Shown here: positions 18,048 through 27,600 of the stretch, in pieces
Layout: each line of letters starts with the position of its first letter
Numbering within the stretch: position 1 is the stretch's first letter
DNA from: Oscillospiraceae bacterium
GTDB lineage: Bacteria > Bacillota > Clostridia > Oscillospirales > Ruminococcaceae
Length of the DNA stretch: 45,283 nucleotides
Direction of reading: 5' to 3'
NCBI GenBank assembly: GCA_017848115.1
Contig: JAGAKZ010000020.1
Span: 1 to 45,283 of the forward strand
Made by a program: the position numbers and the translations under genes
Notes under the pieces: model-generated
Databases searched by the model: none
What the model was told of the DNA's origin: nothing
What the model saw: the letters and a program-made list of their open reading frames with translations, nothing else

Positions 18048-18200
18048 TGTTTTTTTGCAAATTTGACAATTTTTAAGTTTGTAAGTGTATATTTCACAAC
18101 AATATATAGAATGAAAACAATACATATTTAATTAATTTTTTTTGTTATAAATAAACATTTGAAAATTGTATTGATATGTATATTTTGTGTAAAAAATAAA

Positions 18201-18229
18201 TTGAAAATATTTCTATAAAATGATATTAT
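18201..18229 (+). promoter_or_regulatory. Promoter of the dockerin-CAP gene
   Basis: TTGAAA (18201-18206), 17-base spacer, TATTAT (18224-18229). The block 18183-18229 matches 22008-22054 upstream of the LRR gene at 43 of 47 positions, so the two genes may be co-regulated. Confidence 0.7.
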
Positions 18230-18343
18230 TATATTGTAAGTACAAGTTTGTATTATACATTACATCAATAAAAGGAATGATAGTCAATTGTACATAAGCT
18301 GACTAAAAGAAATCATTTCGCAACAAAAGGAGAAAATAGAAAT

Positions 18344-19288
18344 ATGACAAATTTAACAAAGAGAATTTTAAGTGGGGTTATCAGCTGCAGTTTGGTATTT
18401 GCATCTATGGGTTCATATAAAGCGAATGCTGAAAATGAGAAATTAGCAGGAGATATTAATGTAGATGGTTTTGTAACATCATCAGATTATCCGAAAATGA
18501 TTAGTTATTTTACAAATCAAATTGAATTTGATGAAGCAGCATTTATAAACGCTGATATGAATGAAGACGGGAAGCTCAACATAGTAGATGTTGTAATGTT
18601 AAAAGAATTACTGCTTTCAACAAACATACCGGAAGTAATTACGACAGTAACGACAACGACACCTGAACCAACCACAACAGTAACAACAATCACGACACCT
18701 GAACCAACCACAACAGTAACAACAATCACGACACCTGAACCAACTACAACAGTAATAACAACAACGACACCCGAATCAATCACAACAGTGACGACAACCA
18801 CGACACCTGAACCAACTACAACAGCGACGACAACCACGACACCTGAACCAACTACAACAGTGACGACAATCACGACACCTGAACCGACTGCGACAGTGAC
18901 AACGACAACAACTACTATACCTGATATTTCTGAAGAAAAGCTACAATTTCTTAATAAAGTAAATGAGTTTAGGGCGGCTAACAATATGGAGCCTATGGAA
19001 GCTCACGCTAAAGCTTGTGTTGCAGCGGACGACAGAGCAGCACAGTTAGCAACATCGCTTGGTGGAAATCTTCCTGAAATTAAGCGATTTTTATACAATT
19101 ACAAAATATTCCCGTTCTGCATTTCGCAATATACAAACAATTCTTTCTCAACATGGGATGATATGTATAGCAGTTATATAAGTCAGGTTAGAGCAGCGTT
19201 GCTTAATAAAGATTATGATAGGTTAGGAATAGGTCATTATGTAAATGAATCCGGAAGACATTACTGGGTTGTTTTAACATTTGGTTGA
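18344..19288 (+). CDS. Secreted dockerin-CAP domain protein
   Basis: 314 residues. Signal peptide about 1-29; full type I-like dockerin at about 35-93 with two Ca-binding loops ('GDINVDGFVTSSDYPKM' and 'ADMNEDGKLNIVDVVML'); Thr-rich linker with seven 12-residue units (105-188); C-terminal CAP/SCP domain at about 197-314 ('LNKVNEFRAANNMEPM', 'YDRLGIGHYVNESGRHYWVV'). It would be exported and attached to a cohesin, possibly one of those in the neighbouring gene. The enzymatic or binding role of the CAP domain is unknown. AAAAGGAG lies before the ATG. Confidence 0.82.
   Translation: MTNLTKRILSGVISCSLVFASMGSYKANAENEKLAGDINVDGFVTSSDYPKMISYFTNQIEFDEAAFINADMNEDGKLNIVDVVMLKELLLSTNIPEVITTVTTTTPEPTTTVTTITTPEPTTTVTTITTPEPTTTVITTTTPESITTVTTTTTPEPTTTATTTTTPEPTTTVTTITTPEPTATVTTTTTTIPDISEEKLQFLNKVNEFRAANNMEPMEAHAKACVAADDRAAQLATSLGGNLPEIKRFLYNYKIFPFCISQYTNNSFSTWDDMYSSYISQVRAALLNKDYDRLGIGHYVNESGRHYWVVLTFG
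18656..18907 (+). repeat. 36-bp tandem repeat encoding a Thr/Pro linker
   Basis: Seven imperfect 36-bp units encode TTPEPTTTVTTI and variants. The array is in frame, so unit gain or loss changes linker length only. Such linkers are flexible and commonly O-glycosylated. Confidence 0.85.
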
Positions 19289-19300
19289 TCTATAAAACAC

Positions 19301-19340
19301 AAAACCCTTCTGCAATAAATTTATACTGCAGAAGGGTTTT
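19301..19340. terminator. Bidirectional intrinsic terminator
   Basis: Perfect 14-bp stem (19301-19314 with 19327-19340), A-run on the left and T-run on the right, between convergent genes. Confidence 0.9.
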
Positions 19341-19347
19341 AGTATTT

Positions 19348-21756
19348 TTACCATTTAAAATCCGGGAATGATGCTTCACGCAATGTATTCTCTGAATATT
19401 CTATTTCCATATCATCCGGAATAGAGTTTGGGTAAGCGCCTGATTTGAATGTATTATCAGTACATATGACGCTTGCAACTTTATTTTCTTCAATAAGAAT
19501 CATATACGATGTATTTTTGGGTATGTAGTCTATTTTTCTGAGTAATGTTTCTTCGAAGGAGTAAAGGATTTCGTCTTTATCGTTTATTTCTATAAAAGAA
19601 TCGAATTTTTTATCACCTGTCAGGGCGAATTCATAAAACGGCATTACATTTCTTTTGGCATTTGTAAATTCTTCGATAGTCTGTTGTGCGGCTTTATATA
19701 TTTTATCCGCACATACATTGAGTTCACTTACTGTCAGTTCCGGATAATCAGGGAGAAATGCTTGTTTATCACCGGTAGCTTTGTATTCTTTGAGCTGTGA
19801 CCAGTCAAAAAGAATGTCAGCTGCTTCGTGTGTGAATGGGTGTTCCTTATCAAAAGGTATGTTCATATTCTGAGGAACAGCGTTTGGATAAGCACCTGAT
19901 TTAAGTTTTGTATCAGAACAAATAACAGATAGAATTTTGTTGTTTTCGATACTGATTTTGAACGTAACGTTTTTAGGCAGGTGTTTTATTTCTTCGATTA
20001 GTATGGATATAAAAGGTTTTTCAGACGTATCATCCGTACTTGGATGGAGTGAATTCCAGGAATCCTTGTCTGAAAGAGAAAACTCATAAACAGGTTCAGG
20101 TGTTCCTCCATTGTTTATAAACTCTTCGATAGAATGTTCTGCAGCCTTATATACATCTGATGCCCATGAGTTCAGTTCATTGACAGAGAGTTCAGGATAA
20201 TCGGGAAGAGCAGACTGTTTTTCATCATCGGATTTGTATTCTGTAAAGTATGACCAGTCAAAAAGAATGTCAGCTGCTTCGTGTGTGAAGAGGTTTTCCT
20301 CAAAAGGTATGTTCATATTCTGAGGAATAGCGTTTGGATAAGCGCCCGATTTAAGTCCTGTATCAGAACAAATAACAGATAAAAGTTCGTTGTCGATGAT
20401 ATTGATTCTGAAAGTAACGTTTTTAGGTAAATATTTTGAGTCTTCTATCAGCGTACTTTCAAAGGATTTTCTGATTGTGTCGTCTGAATCGTACCAGATT
20501 GATTTCCAGTTGCCGTCGTCAGAAAGGGAGAATTCATAAACAGGTTCAAGGGTTCTTCCATCGGCTATAAATTTTTCGATAGTCTGATCTGCAGTTTTGA
20601 ACATCTCTGAAGCCCATAAGTTGAGTTCGTTTACCTGAAGTTCGGGATAATCAGGAAGATTTGCCTGAGCTGTATCCGTAGATTTGTACTCTGTTAGCTT
20701 TGTCCAGTCAAAGAACAAGTGGGAAGCTTCATATTTATAAGAATTTGTGTCGTCATTGTATGGGATGTTCATATTTTGAGGAATATTATTTGGATAAGCA
20801 CCTGATTTAAGTCTGTTATCAGAGCAAACAACAGATAAAGGTTTTCCATCCTGTATAAAGAGTTTAAAAGTTATATTTTTAGGCAGATACTTTATGTTGT
20901 CTATCAATGTACGTTCAAAAGAAGGGATAATTTGACCATCATCAGTAATTCCAGATGAATGATTAAAGTTATCATCTGTAAGTGAAATTTCATAAAAATC
21001 AAGAATATCTGTATTGTTAAATTTTCCTGTAGTTTTTTCAGCGGCTTTGAAAATATCCGCTGCCCATGCATTAAGCTCATTTACAGAAAGTTCAGGATAG
21101 TCGGGAAGAGCAGCCTGTTTTTCATCATCGGCTTTGTATTCGGTAAAGTATGACCAATCAAAAAGAATATCAGTAGTTTCGTGTACGAAACGATTTTCCT
21201 CAAAAGGTATGTTCATGTTCTGAGGAATATTATTTGGATAAGCACCGCATCTGCTGCCGTTATCGGTACAGAGTACACCTGATACTTCTCCTTCAGACAT
21301 AACTACAGAGTATTTTATATCCGCCGGAATATCGTTTCCGATGCATTCTGTGAGTGAAACTATAAAATCATCATCAGAGTTGTTTGTAAAACTATGGTTT
21401 AATTTTATACCGTTGGATATGTATTTGTCTGCAACCAGTTCAGCGTTTTCAAAAATTATCTTTGCATAATTATTGAGCTTTTGCACTTCGGAAGAAGTTG
21501 AGGTAGTAGCAGATTGGTTTATTACAGCGTTTTTTAATCGTATCATATCAACTATATTGAGAGTACTGTCGTTATTGATATCATACATCTCTGTTTGTGA
21601 TTTATCTGCTTTTTTAATGTTAAGCAGAAGTTCACTTAGTGATTTTATATCGGTTGCCTTAAAATCAACAATGCCGCTGACTGCGGTTGCGGATATTGTA
21701 CCGGCAATCATACATAGTGCTGTAATTCCTGATAGTGTTTTCTTCAATTTTTTCAT
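19348..21756 (-). CDS. Secreted protein with dockerin-like segment and five tandem pilin-head-like domains
   Basis: 802 residues from the ATG at 21756 (AGAGGAC SD; the ORF is open 25 codons further without SD). Signal peptide about 1-28. Residues 33-80 contain one clear dockerin-type Ca-binding half ('YDINNDSTLNIVDMIRLK'). Then five repeats of about 150 residues start near 92, 225, 375, 525 and 676. Each has a helix (VNELNxWAxxxxKAAE), strands, an 'LPKNVTFKI' strand, then 'LSVICSD' and GAYPN (171, 319, 471, 621, 773). The helix plus the two strands and the G-[AG]-Y-P-N motif match the main pilin head (its residues 42-62, 95-139) in order and spacing. There is no class III prepilin leader, so it cannot enter the pilus as a normal subunit. 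The role is unknown; a pilus-associated or pilin-mimicking adhesin is one possibility. Confidence 0.8.
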   Translation of the reverse strand: MKKLKKTLSGITALCMIAGTISATAVSGIVDFKATDIKSLSELLLNIKKADKSQTEMYDINNDSTLNIVDMIRLKNAVINQSATTSTSSEVQKLNNYAKIIFENAELVADKYISNGIKLNHSFTNNSDDDFIVSLTECIGNDIPADIKYSVVMSEGEVSGVLCTDNGSRCGAYPNNIPQNMNIPFEENRFVHETTDILFDWSYFTEYKADDEKQAALPDYPELSVNELNAWAADIFKAAEKTTGKFNNTDILDFYEISLTDDNFNHSSGITDDGQIIPSFERTLIDNIKYLPKNITFKLFIQDGKPLSVVCSDNRLKSGAYPNNIPQNMNIPYNDDTNSYKYEASHLFFDWTKLTEYKSTDTAQANLPDYPELQVNELNLWASEMFKTADQTIEKFIADGRTLEPVYEFSLSDDGNWKSIWYDSDDTIRKSFESTLIEDSKYLPKNVTFRINIIDNELLSVICSDTGLKSGAYPNAIPQNMNIPFEENLFTHEAADILFDWSYFTEYKSDDEKQSALPDYPELSVNELNSWASDVYKAAEHSIEEFINNGGTPEPVYEFSLSDKDSWNSLHPSTDDTSEKPFISILIEEIKHLPKNVTFKISIENNKILSVICSDTKLKSGAYPNAVPQNMNIPFDKEHPFTHEAADILFDWSQLKEYKATGDKQAFLPDYPELTVSELNVCADKIYKAAQQTIEEFTNAKRNVMPFYEFALTGDKKFDSFIEINDKDEILYSFEETLLRKIDYIPKNTSYMILIEENKVASVICTDNTFKSGAYPNSIPDDMEIEYSENTLREASFPDFKW

Positions 21757-21877
21757 GATTAATGTCCTCTTTCTGTTTTTATTTATTTTTCTCCAAATTT
21801 TTTTATAATTTTGAATTATATTTTGACGCATAATTGAGTCTTTATTATAATTAAAATTATAACAGGATTATTTTTAT

Positions 21878-21906
21878 ATTGTAGCATATACAGAAAAAAA
21901 TTACAA
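21878..21906 (-). promoter_or_regulatory. Promoter of the pilin-head-repeat gene
   Basis: On the minus strand TTGTAA (21906-21901), 17-base spacer, TACAAT (21883-21878); leader of about 115 nt. Confidence 0.6.
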
Positions 21907-22025
21907 TAATTTTTTTGAAAATATAGTACTATATAAATTTAAAATATGGTATTTAAAAAATATTTCTAGTGCAAATATACGGATGCTAGTGATAATGGTG
22001 TGATATGTTTTGTGAAAAAAATAAA

Positions 22026-22054
22026 TTGAAAAATTTTTTATAAAATGATATTAT
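22026..22054 (+). promoter_or_regulatory. Promoter of the LRR-dockerin gene
   Basis: TTGAAA (22026-22031), 17-base spacer, TATTAT (22049-22054), inside a 47-nt block shared with the dockerin-CAP gene. Confidence 0.7.
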
Positions 22055-22110
22055 ATAGTTGTATAATACGAACTTGTGTTATGCGATTGTAGATAATATA
22101 TAAAAGCAAG

Positions 22111-22150
22111 AAAGGAGTGCCGGATTTATAAAATCCGGCAAAAAGAGAAG
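22111..22150 (+). promoter_or_regulatory. Hairpin-bridged ribosome binding site
   Basis: A strong SD, AAAGGAG (22111-22117), is 33 bases from the ATG at 22151. A perfect 10-bp hairpin with 3-base loop (22118-22127 with 22131-22140) begins at the very next base. Folding it leaves only 10 bases between SD and ATG, a normal spacing. No other SD is visible near the ATG. An in-frame ATT at 22125 at SD-like spacing is a less likely start. Confidence 0.55.
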
Positions 22151-24439
22151 ATGAAAAGTAAAAGAATAATAGCAGGTGTGCTTGCAGCAACAGTATGTTT
22201 TACAGTGATACCGGCAGGAGTATCTGAGATCGATGCAGGTAAGGTTGCAGCAGTGACTGTACAGGAAGACAACAATGCAGTGGAATCAGAGAAAAACGAT
22301 ATTGTAACGGATGCAGACAAATTTGAGGTTATCCGCAGTGGAAATATCAGTGAAACTATTACATACAAAGTTTATGATAATGGTCTTATGGTGATAACAG
22401 GTTACGGAAGCCTTTATGGAAGTGATATTGACAAAACGGGTGTTACGTCTGTTATTGTTGAGGATAAGGATGTTGATAATGACGAAGTTATTGATACTAT
22501 TGAGTGTGATGCATTTTTAGGATATACAGAGCTTGAGAGCTTGGTATTGCCGGATAATGTTAGCTTAATAGGTGAAAACGTTTTTGGCGAATGTATAAAT
22601 TTGTGTGAAATATCTATGCCAGTTATAGAGAAATATATTTTACAAGACGGTACTATAAGTTATAATTACGGAGATAGTTTTGAAGATACACGTCTTGTTA
22701 TGTCAGATATTTTAGGTTGCACAGACGTAGAGAAAGTAACGATCACAACAGGAAAAACAATTCCAAGCAGAATGTTTGAAGAAATGACTTCGCTTGAAGA
22801 AGTAATATTGCCGGAAAGTTTAACGACTATAGGTTCATGTGCTTTTAAAGGTTGTAAAAATATTACAGAGATAGATTTACCTGAGAGTGTGAAGTATATA
22901 CAAGACAGTGCATTTGAGTCATGTACCGGATTGAAAGAAATAAAATTACCTTCACAGCTTGAAAGTATAGATTATTTTGCGTTTTTCGGTTGTTCGTTAT
23001 TGAAAGAGATCGTAGTGCCCGATAGCGTTCGGAGTATTTATCCCGGAGCATTTAGTTCTTGTGAAAACCTTGGTAGTGTTGTTATGGGTGAGAACGTAGG
23101 TGTGTTGGGTGAGAATATGTTCAAAGATTGTCCTAACCTTTTTGAGATAGCAATGCCCTCAGAGTGTGATGTCATACTTATGGATGGATCGATTTTCAGC
23201 ACTGATGCCAATTACACTGGTCGACCGCTTTTATCGATTGCACTTGGTTGTAAGACAGTGAAGAAAGTAACAATCACTAAAGGTGAGGAGATTCCGGATT
23301 TTGCATTTAGTGGATGTACTTCTTTGGAGTCAGTGATTATTCCATCTACAATTAAAAAAATTGAATGTTATGCGTTTAAAGATTGCACTTCTTTGAAATC
23401 AATAACAATTCCGTCTACAGTCAAGGAAATCAGATACAGAGCATTTGAGAAATGTACAGAACTTACTGATGTAACTTTTGAGGATGGTGTAGAGGAAATT
23501 TATGGTGAGGCTTTTATTGGTTGTACTAAACTTAGTAATATAAATTTCGGAAAGACTGTTACCTACTTGGGAGATTATGCTTTTAGAGGTTGTACATCAT
23601 TAAAAAAAGTTATAGTTCCTGATAGTATCAAAGCTCTTGGATTAGGTGTATTTGCTGAGTGTGAAAGTCTTGAAAGTGCTGTTATTGGTAACGAAATGAT
23701 ACAAATAGGTGAGAGTGTATTTAGAAATTGTTACAATTTAAAAGAACTGTCAATGCCGTTGTATAATTTTATCATCGATACTAAGGAAGATGGATATTTT
23801 TATCCCGAAAGCATCTGGGTTAGTTGGGATCCTGATAATGAAGTACGCTTGGCAAAACTTTTTGATGGAATGCGCGATCCTGACCAGTACGCTTTGAGAA
23901 AGTTAAATATCACAAGTATGGAAAATAGTAATATTTTGACTACATTTATAGGCTATGAAAATGGTGAATTGGTATCTGAAGCAGCGTATGGCGTTCCTGA
24001 AAAATTATTTGAAGGAATGAGTATGTTGACAGATATTACATTTGGCGACACAGTTATGAGCGTATCGGCAGGTGTATTTTCCGATTGTACAAACCTTGAA
24101 AATTTAACTTTTAAATCTGAGAATGTACACATTGAAGAGGGCGCACTTTTAGAAACAGATGCAGTAGTACATTGCTATGAAGACTCTATGGTACACAAGT
24201 ATGCTGTAAAGAATAACTTGCCGTATGTTTTGTTAGAAGAAGATGCTGTATTAAGAGAAGTCGGTGACTTAAACAATGACAGTGTTGTTGAACTCACAGA
24301 CCTTACGATATTGTCCCTTTATCTGATAGGTGACAGATCGCTTGATGAAAGTGATTTGGTATATGCAGATGTAACTAAAAACGGTAAAGTAGATATTGCA
24401 GATCTGGCGGCACTCAAACAGTATATTATGAAAAGTTAA
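22151..24439 (+). CDS. Secreted leucine-rich-repeat (BspA/LRR_5 type) protein with C-terminal dockerin
   Basis: 762 residues. Signal peptide about 1-30. An N-terminal region with an atypical beta segment is followed by roughly a dozen LRR_5 units of the form 'F.GCTSLxxVxIPxSIKxIGxxAF' spread over about 120-690. A complete dockerin closes the protein at 705-762 ('GDLNNDSVVELTDLTILS' and 'ADVTKNGKVDIADLAALK'). LRR_5 proteins are bacterial surface adhesins; the dockerin would fix it to a cohesin on the cell or in a complex. It shares a promoter block with the dockerin-CAP gene, and translation probably depends on the hairpin-bridged SD. Confidence 0.85.
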   Translation: MKSKRIIAGVLAATVCFTVIPAGVSEIDAGKVAAVTVQEDNNAVESEKNDIVTDADKFEVIRSGNISETITYKVYDNGLMVITGYGSLYGSDIDKTGVTSVIVEDKDVDNDEVIDTIECDAFLGYTELESLVLPDNVSLIGENVFGECINLCEISMPVIEKYILQDGTISYNYGDSFEDTRLVMSDILGCTDVEKVTITTGKTIPSRMFEEMTSLEEVILPESLTTIGSCAFKGCKNITEIDLPESVKYIQDSAFESCTGLKEIKLPSQLESIDYFAFFGCSLLKEIVVPDSVRSIYPGAFSSCENLGSVVMGENVGVLGENMFKDCPNLFEIAMPSECDVILMDGSIFSTDANYTGRPLLSIALGCKTVKKVTITKGEEIPDFAFSGCTSLESVIIPSTIKKIECYAFKDCTSLKSITIPSTVKEIRYRAFEKCTELTDVTFEDGVEEIYGEAFIGCTKLSNINFGKTVTYLGDYAFRGCTSLKKVIVPDSIKALGLGVFAECESLESAVIGNEMIQIGESVFRNCYNLKELSMPLYNFIIDTKEDGYFYPESIWVSWDPDNEVRLAKLFDGMRDPDQYALRKLNITSMENSNILTTFIGYENGELVSEAAYGVPEKLFEGMSMLTDITFGDTVMSVSAGVFSDCTNLENLTFKSENVHIEEGALLETDAVVHCYEDSMVHKYAVKNNLPYVLLEEDAVLREVGDLNNDSVVELTDLTILSLYLIGDRSLDESDLVYADVTKNGKVDIADLAALKQYIMKS

Positions 24440-24454
24440 TAGCAAATAAAAATA

Positions 24455-24500
24455 GAAAATCCCTCAACACCATGTTATTTGTTGGTGTTGAGGGATTTTC
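24455..24500. terminator. Bidirectional intrinsic terminator
   Basis: Perfect 18-bp stem (24455-24472 with 24483-24500) with a 10-base loop between the convergent LRR gene and the 35-residue peptide gene. Confidence 0.92.
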
Positions 24501-24511
24501 GTCATATTGGA

Positions 24512-24619
24512 TTAGTCGTCAAATACGATTTCAGGAAAGTCGATTTCTTTTGATGCGATAATGATATCTTCGTTTTCAAAAGAAATGATCTCCATTTCAG
24601 GTGCCTGATATTTTTCCAT
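24512..24619 (-). CDS. Small 35-residue peptide, translationally coupled
   Basis: The ATG directly follows the TAA of the 1292-residue gene (TAAATG), and GGAGG stands 9 bases upstream inside that gene's last codons, so translation is very probably coupled. The peptide starts MEKYQAPEMEIISF and continues with NEDIIIASKEI; it is strongly acidic, without cysteine and without a signal peptide. From memory it resembles a recurring group of very short clostridial ORFs with a Y..P..E......D[IV]I..S pattern, of unknown function. It is followed at once by a terminator, as expected for the last gene of a transcript. Confidence 0.7.
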   Translation of the reverse strand: MEKYQAPEMEIISFENEDIIIASKEIDFPEIVFDD

Positions 24620-27600
24620 TTAATTTTCCTCCATTGTCTGAATGTAATTTTCAATTTCTTTATTATAGAAATATAAAGCTTTCATCATATTTGTAAGTTT
24701 GATGTCATAGTTTCCTTTAAGGATACTTCTGACATAGGTGAAACAGCTGTATTTTATAGATGCATAGTCTGTACTGTCAAGCTTTGATTCAGCTTTGAAG
24801 AGATACATCTTATCATAGTTATCGGGAGAAATACCGTCTGCTGTTACAATATAGTAATCACCTGATTTTACAGGAATAACAGTTTTTCCGTCAACTGTAA
24901 ACTTATAATCATTAATATCTGCATTGTCATCAAGTGCAAATTTAATATTGATTTTTATAAGTTCAGATAAAGAAAGACTTGCTGATTTAATCGATATGAT
25001 ATCGCTGTTTACAGTTCTTACAGTTTTATATTCGTCGCTGATAACAACCTGGGTGTTATCAAGTGGTTTGTTAAGTTCTGCATTTACAAGATTATCAGTG
25101 TTATGATCTGAATAGATCTGTGCGTATCCGCCAAAGTTTACAAGTGCTTCAATACTGCTTACAACAGCTTCGTCAAAGCTTTCTCTGTGGGTAAGTATAT
25201 AATCAGTATACTGTTTGATGCTGTATTCAATATATGAACCTTTGACATTATCAGAATAACATATCTGTGCCTTGATAACATCTGTCATCTTATTGGCAGG
25301 AATCTTACATTCAAAAGTATATGTGTCGTTTCCGTTATTTATTGCATCTTTAAGAAGCTGAGCTTTTTTAGTTCCGTCTGCAAATTCAAAGGAAACAAAA
25401 GCTTCGTTATCATTTGATGCTTTTCTTGTGATATGAGCAATAAATTTGAGAGTAACCACTTTTCCGAATGATATACTTGCACGTGTAAATGCGTCACGAC
25501 CGTTTTTGAGTTCATCGCATTCTTTACATTTTCCTGTGTTGCTGAACTGATGGCGAATATCAGCATAATAAGTAACAGGATGTTCGCCTTCGCCTGCTAC
25601 AAATGGCTTAAAACTCTCTGTAAATTCAGGATCGGAATACCAGCCGTTAAAATCACATTTTCCTGAAAGATCAGGAAGCTTAACAGGCTGACCTATTAAT
25701 GTTTTCATTATTTCTGTTCTGCCGTCCCAGTAAACGAGAGTAATGTATTTGCATATATCACCTAAACAGTTTGTATAGTCATCAATTTCTCCGTCCATTA
25801 TTATACTTGCACCGTTTGAGAATATAATGTTTGCATAAGGAGTAACAATGAGTTTTACGTTTTCAGGTATTATGAGATCTTTGTCAATTGTAATATCCCC
25901 AAATATTGAAACCTCAAGGTTTTCATTACTTTCTTTTGCAAAGTTTACTGCATCATAAACGTTCTGGAATATTTCTCCGTTACTTAACATTGCTGTGCAG
26001 ACTTTATCAATGAGTTTTGAACTCATAAATTTACCACATGTTTCACAATACTGAACAGCTGTACCATAATTTTGCGAATCAGGAGCGCCTGCTACATAGT
26101 AGTTACCGCCTTTACATTCGTGCTGAGGAACGCTTATGAGCGGATATTCAACTTCTTTTCCGTCTGAATATACTACATGAACGATAGCATCTTCATCGGG
26201 TCTTAAAGCCTTTATTTCTATAAGAGCATCATCGTTTAATGTAAATATGCCGTTGTTGTATTCATAGTTACCGTCTACTACATTGAGCTGATATGACGGT
26301 TCCTGTGAAGCCAATACTGCCATTTCCATAAGGAGTGGGGAACGAAGTGAAAATGCACTCTGTTGCTGAGCCTGAGCAGATATTATATTTTCGTTTGAAT
26401 CTGTTATATAGACCAGAGCTGATACTTCGTCTTTTGGTTTTTTGAAGATTTTATAAACGTCTTCACCTACAGTGATTATATCTGTTACCGGAATCTTGAC
26501 GCCTTTTATTTTAACAGAATCTTTACCTACTGCGGTCAGAGCGTCGTTTAAAGCACTTACATTGATAGGTGTACCTGTTACTAATTCAAGATAATCAGCA
26601 CTGTATTTTTTGCAGAAAACTTCGTAGGTCATTGTTCCGTTATTGACTTTTTCTGCATCTTCTATCATGTCCTGGCCGAGATCATAGTAAAAATCCAATC
26701 TCTGAACATAATACTTTCCTGCATAATAGAATTGCTTTACTCCATCCGGAACGCCTTCTGCACCGAAAGCTGCATCGGCAAGAGCGCCTCCGAAACTGAA
26801 TGCGTGATCGTAAATAAATTCATCTGTGTAATCTGTTATAATTACTTCGTAAGGAATTTCGGTTGTAGAACCTTCAAGTGTAGTTACGACAAAGCTGTCA
26901 AGGATGTGAACCACTGTTATTCCGCCAAGTGTACTTGACGCAAGTGAAGCACAGAAACTTGCGATAGGCATCTTTCCTAATCCGAGTTTGAGAGCATCAA
27001 TAAAGAGTTTGCTTGCTTCAAGATCTTTTTGAAGCGGTGATTTCCAGAGGTCGTTTATAGAGAGTTCAAGAACAGCAGACTGTCCCGGTAAGAGTTCGTC
27101 AACAGCCACACTTGCAGTACCGCCTCCGCTGAGGTTTACCTTGCTTGTGGTGTGAGTTACATTTCCATGGTCGTTGATTGTTTTGTATAAGTAGTAACCA
27201 TGTTCAACATTTTTTATTCTGTTTTCGAGGTTGTATATTGGCTTATCAGAAACGTTAGTTAAGGCAATCTTCATTGTATATGTTTCACCATAGCATGAAT
27301 ACCCCGGTGCTTCAATAGTCATTTTAAGAGCGTTTCCGGCATAAACATGAAGATTGTTTCTTGAATGGAATTCATAAGAAAATTCATCGCCATCATTTTT
27401 TCCTGTAAATAATGCGCTGAGTGAATAATCGCCTGCTTCATCGCCACGGAGATACCAGTGAATATCCTTTACTCCGCCTGAAACAAGGTCGCCAACAAAC
27501 TGAGTCTGCGAACTGTTGCAAAGAGTAAGTCCCATAGGAACGTTAAGCGTTGCAGAACAATCTTCAAGTGTTTCGTTGTCACTGTTGAATACTATAAGCT

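Larger units (their letters stand above)
17937..18343 (+). other. Intergenic region between the two CAP-domain genes
   Basis: 407 bases, very AT-rich, no ORF that I support. It holds the terminator at 18009-18047, the promoter at 18201-18229 within a 47-nt block repeated at 22008, and a leader of about 110 nt. Confidence 0.6.
21757..22150. other. Divergent intergenic region
   Basis: 394 AT-rich bases between divergent genes. It holds a minus-strand promoter (21878-21906) for the pilin-head-repeat gene, a plus-strand promoter (22026-22054) for the LRR gene, and the hairpin at the LRR ribosome binding site. No ORF is supported. Confidence 0.6.

Noticed and set aside
16716-18907. CRISPR-like look of regularly spaced short repeats
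   Set aside because: Repeats are contiguous, in frame and without unique spacers; they encode Thr/Pro linkers. No cas genes are present.
18517-18984. Minus-strand Val-rich open frames opposite the Thr linkers (also 17189-17443)
   Set aside because: They are reverse-complement shadows of ACA/ACG-rich linker repeats, with no SD and no independent support.
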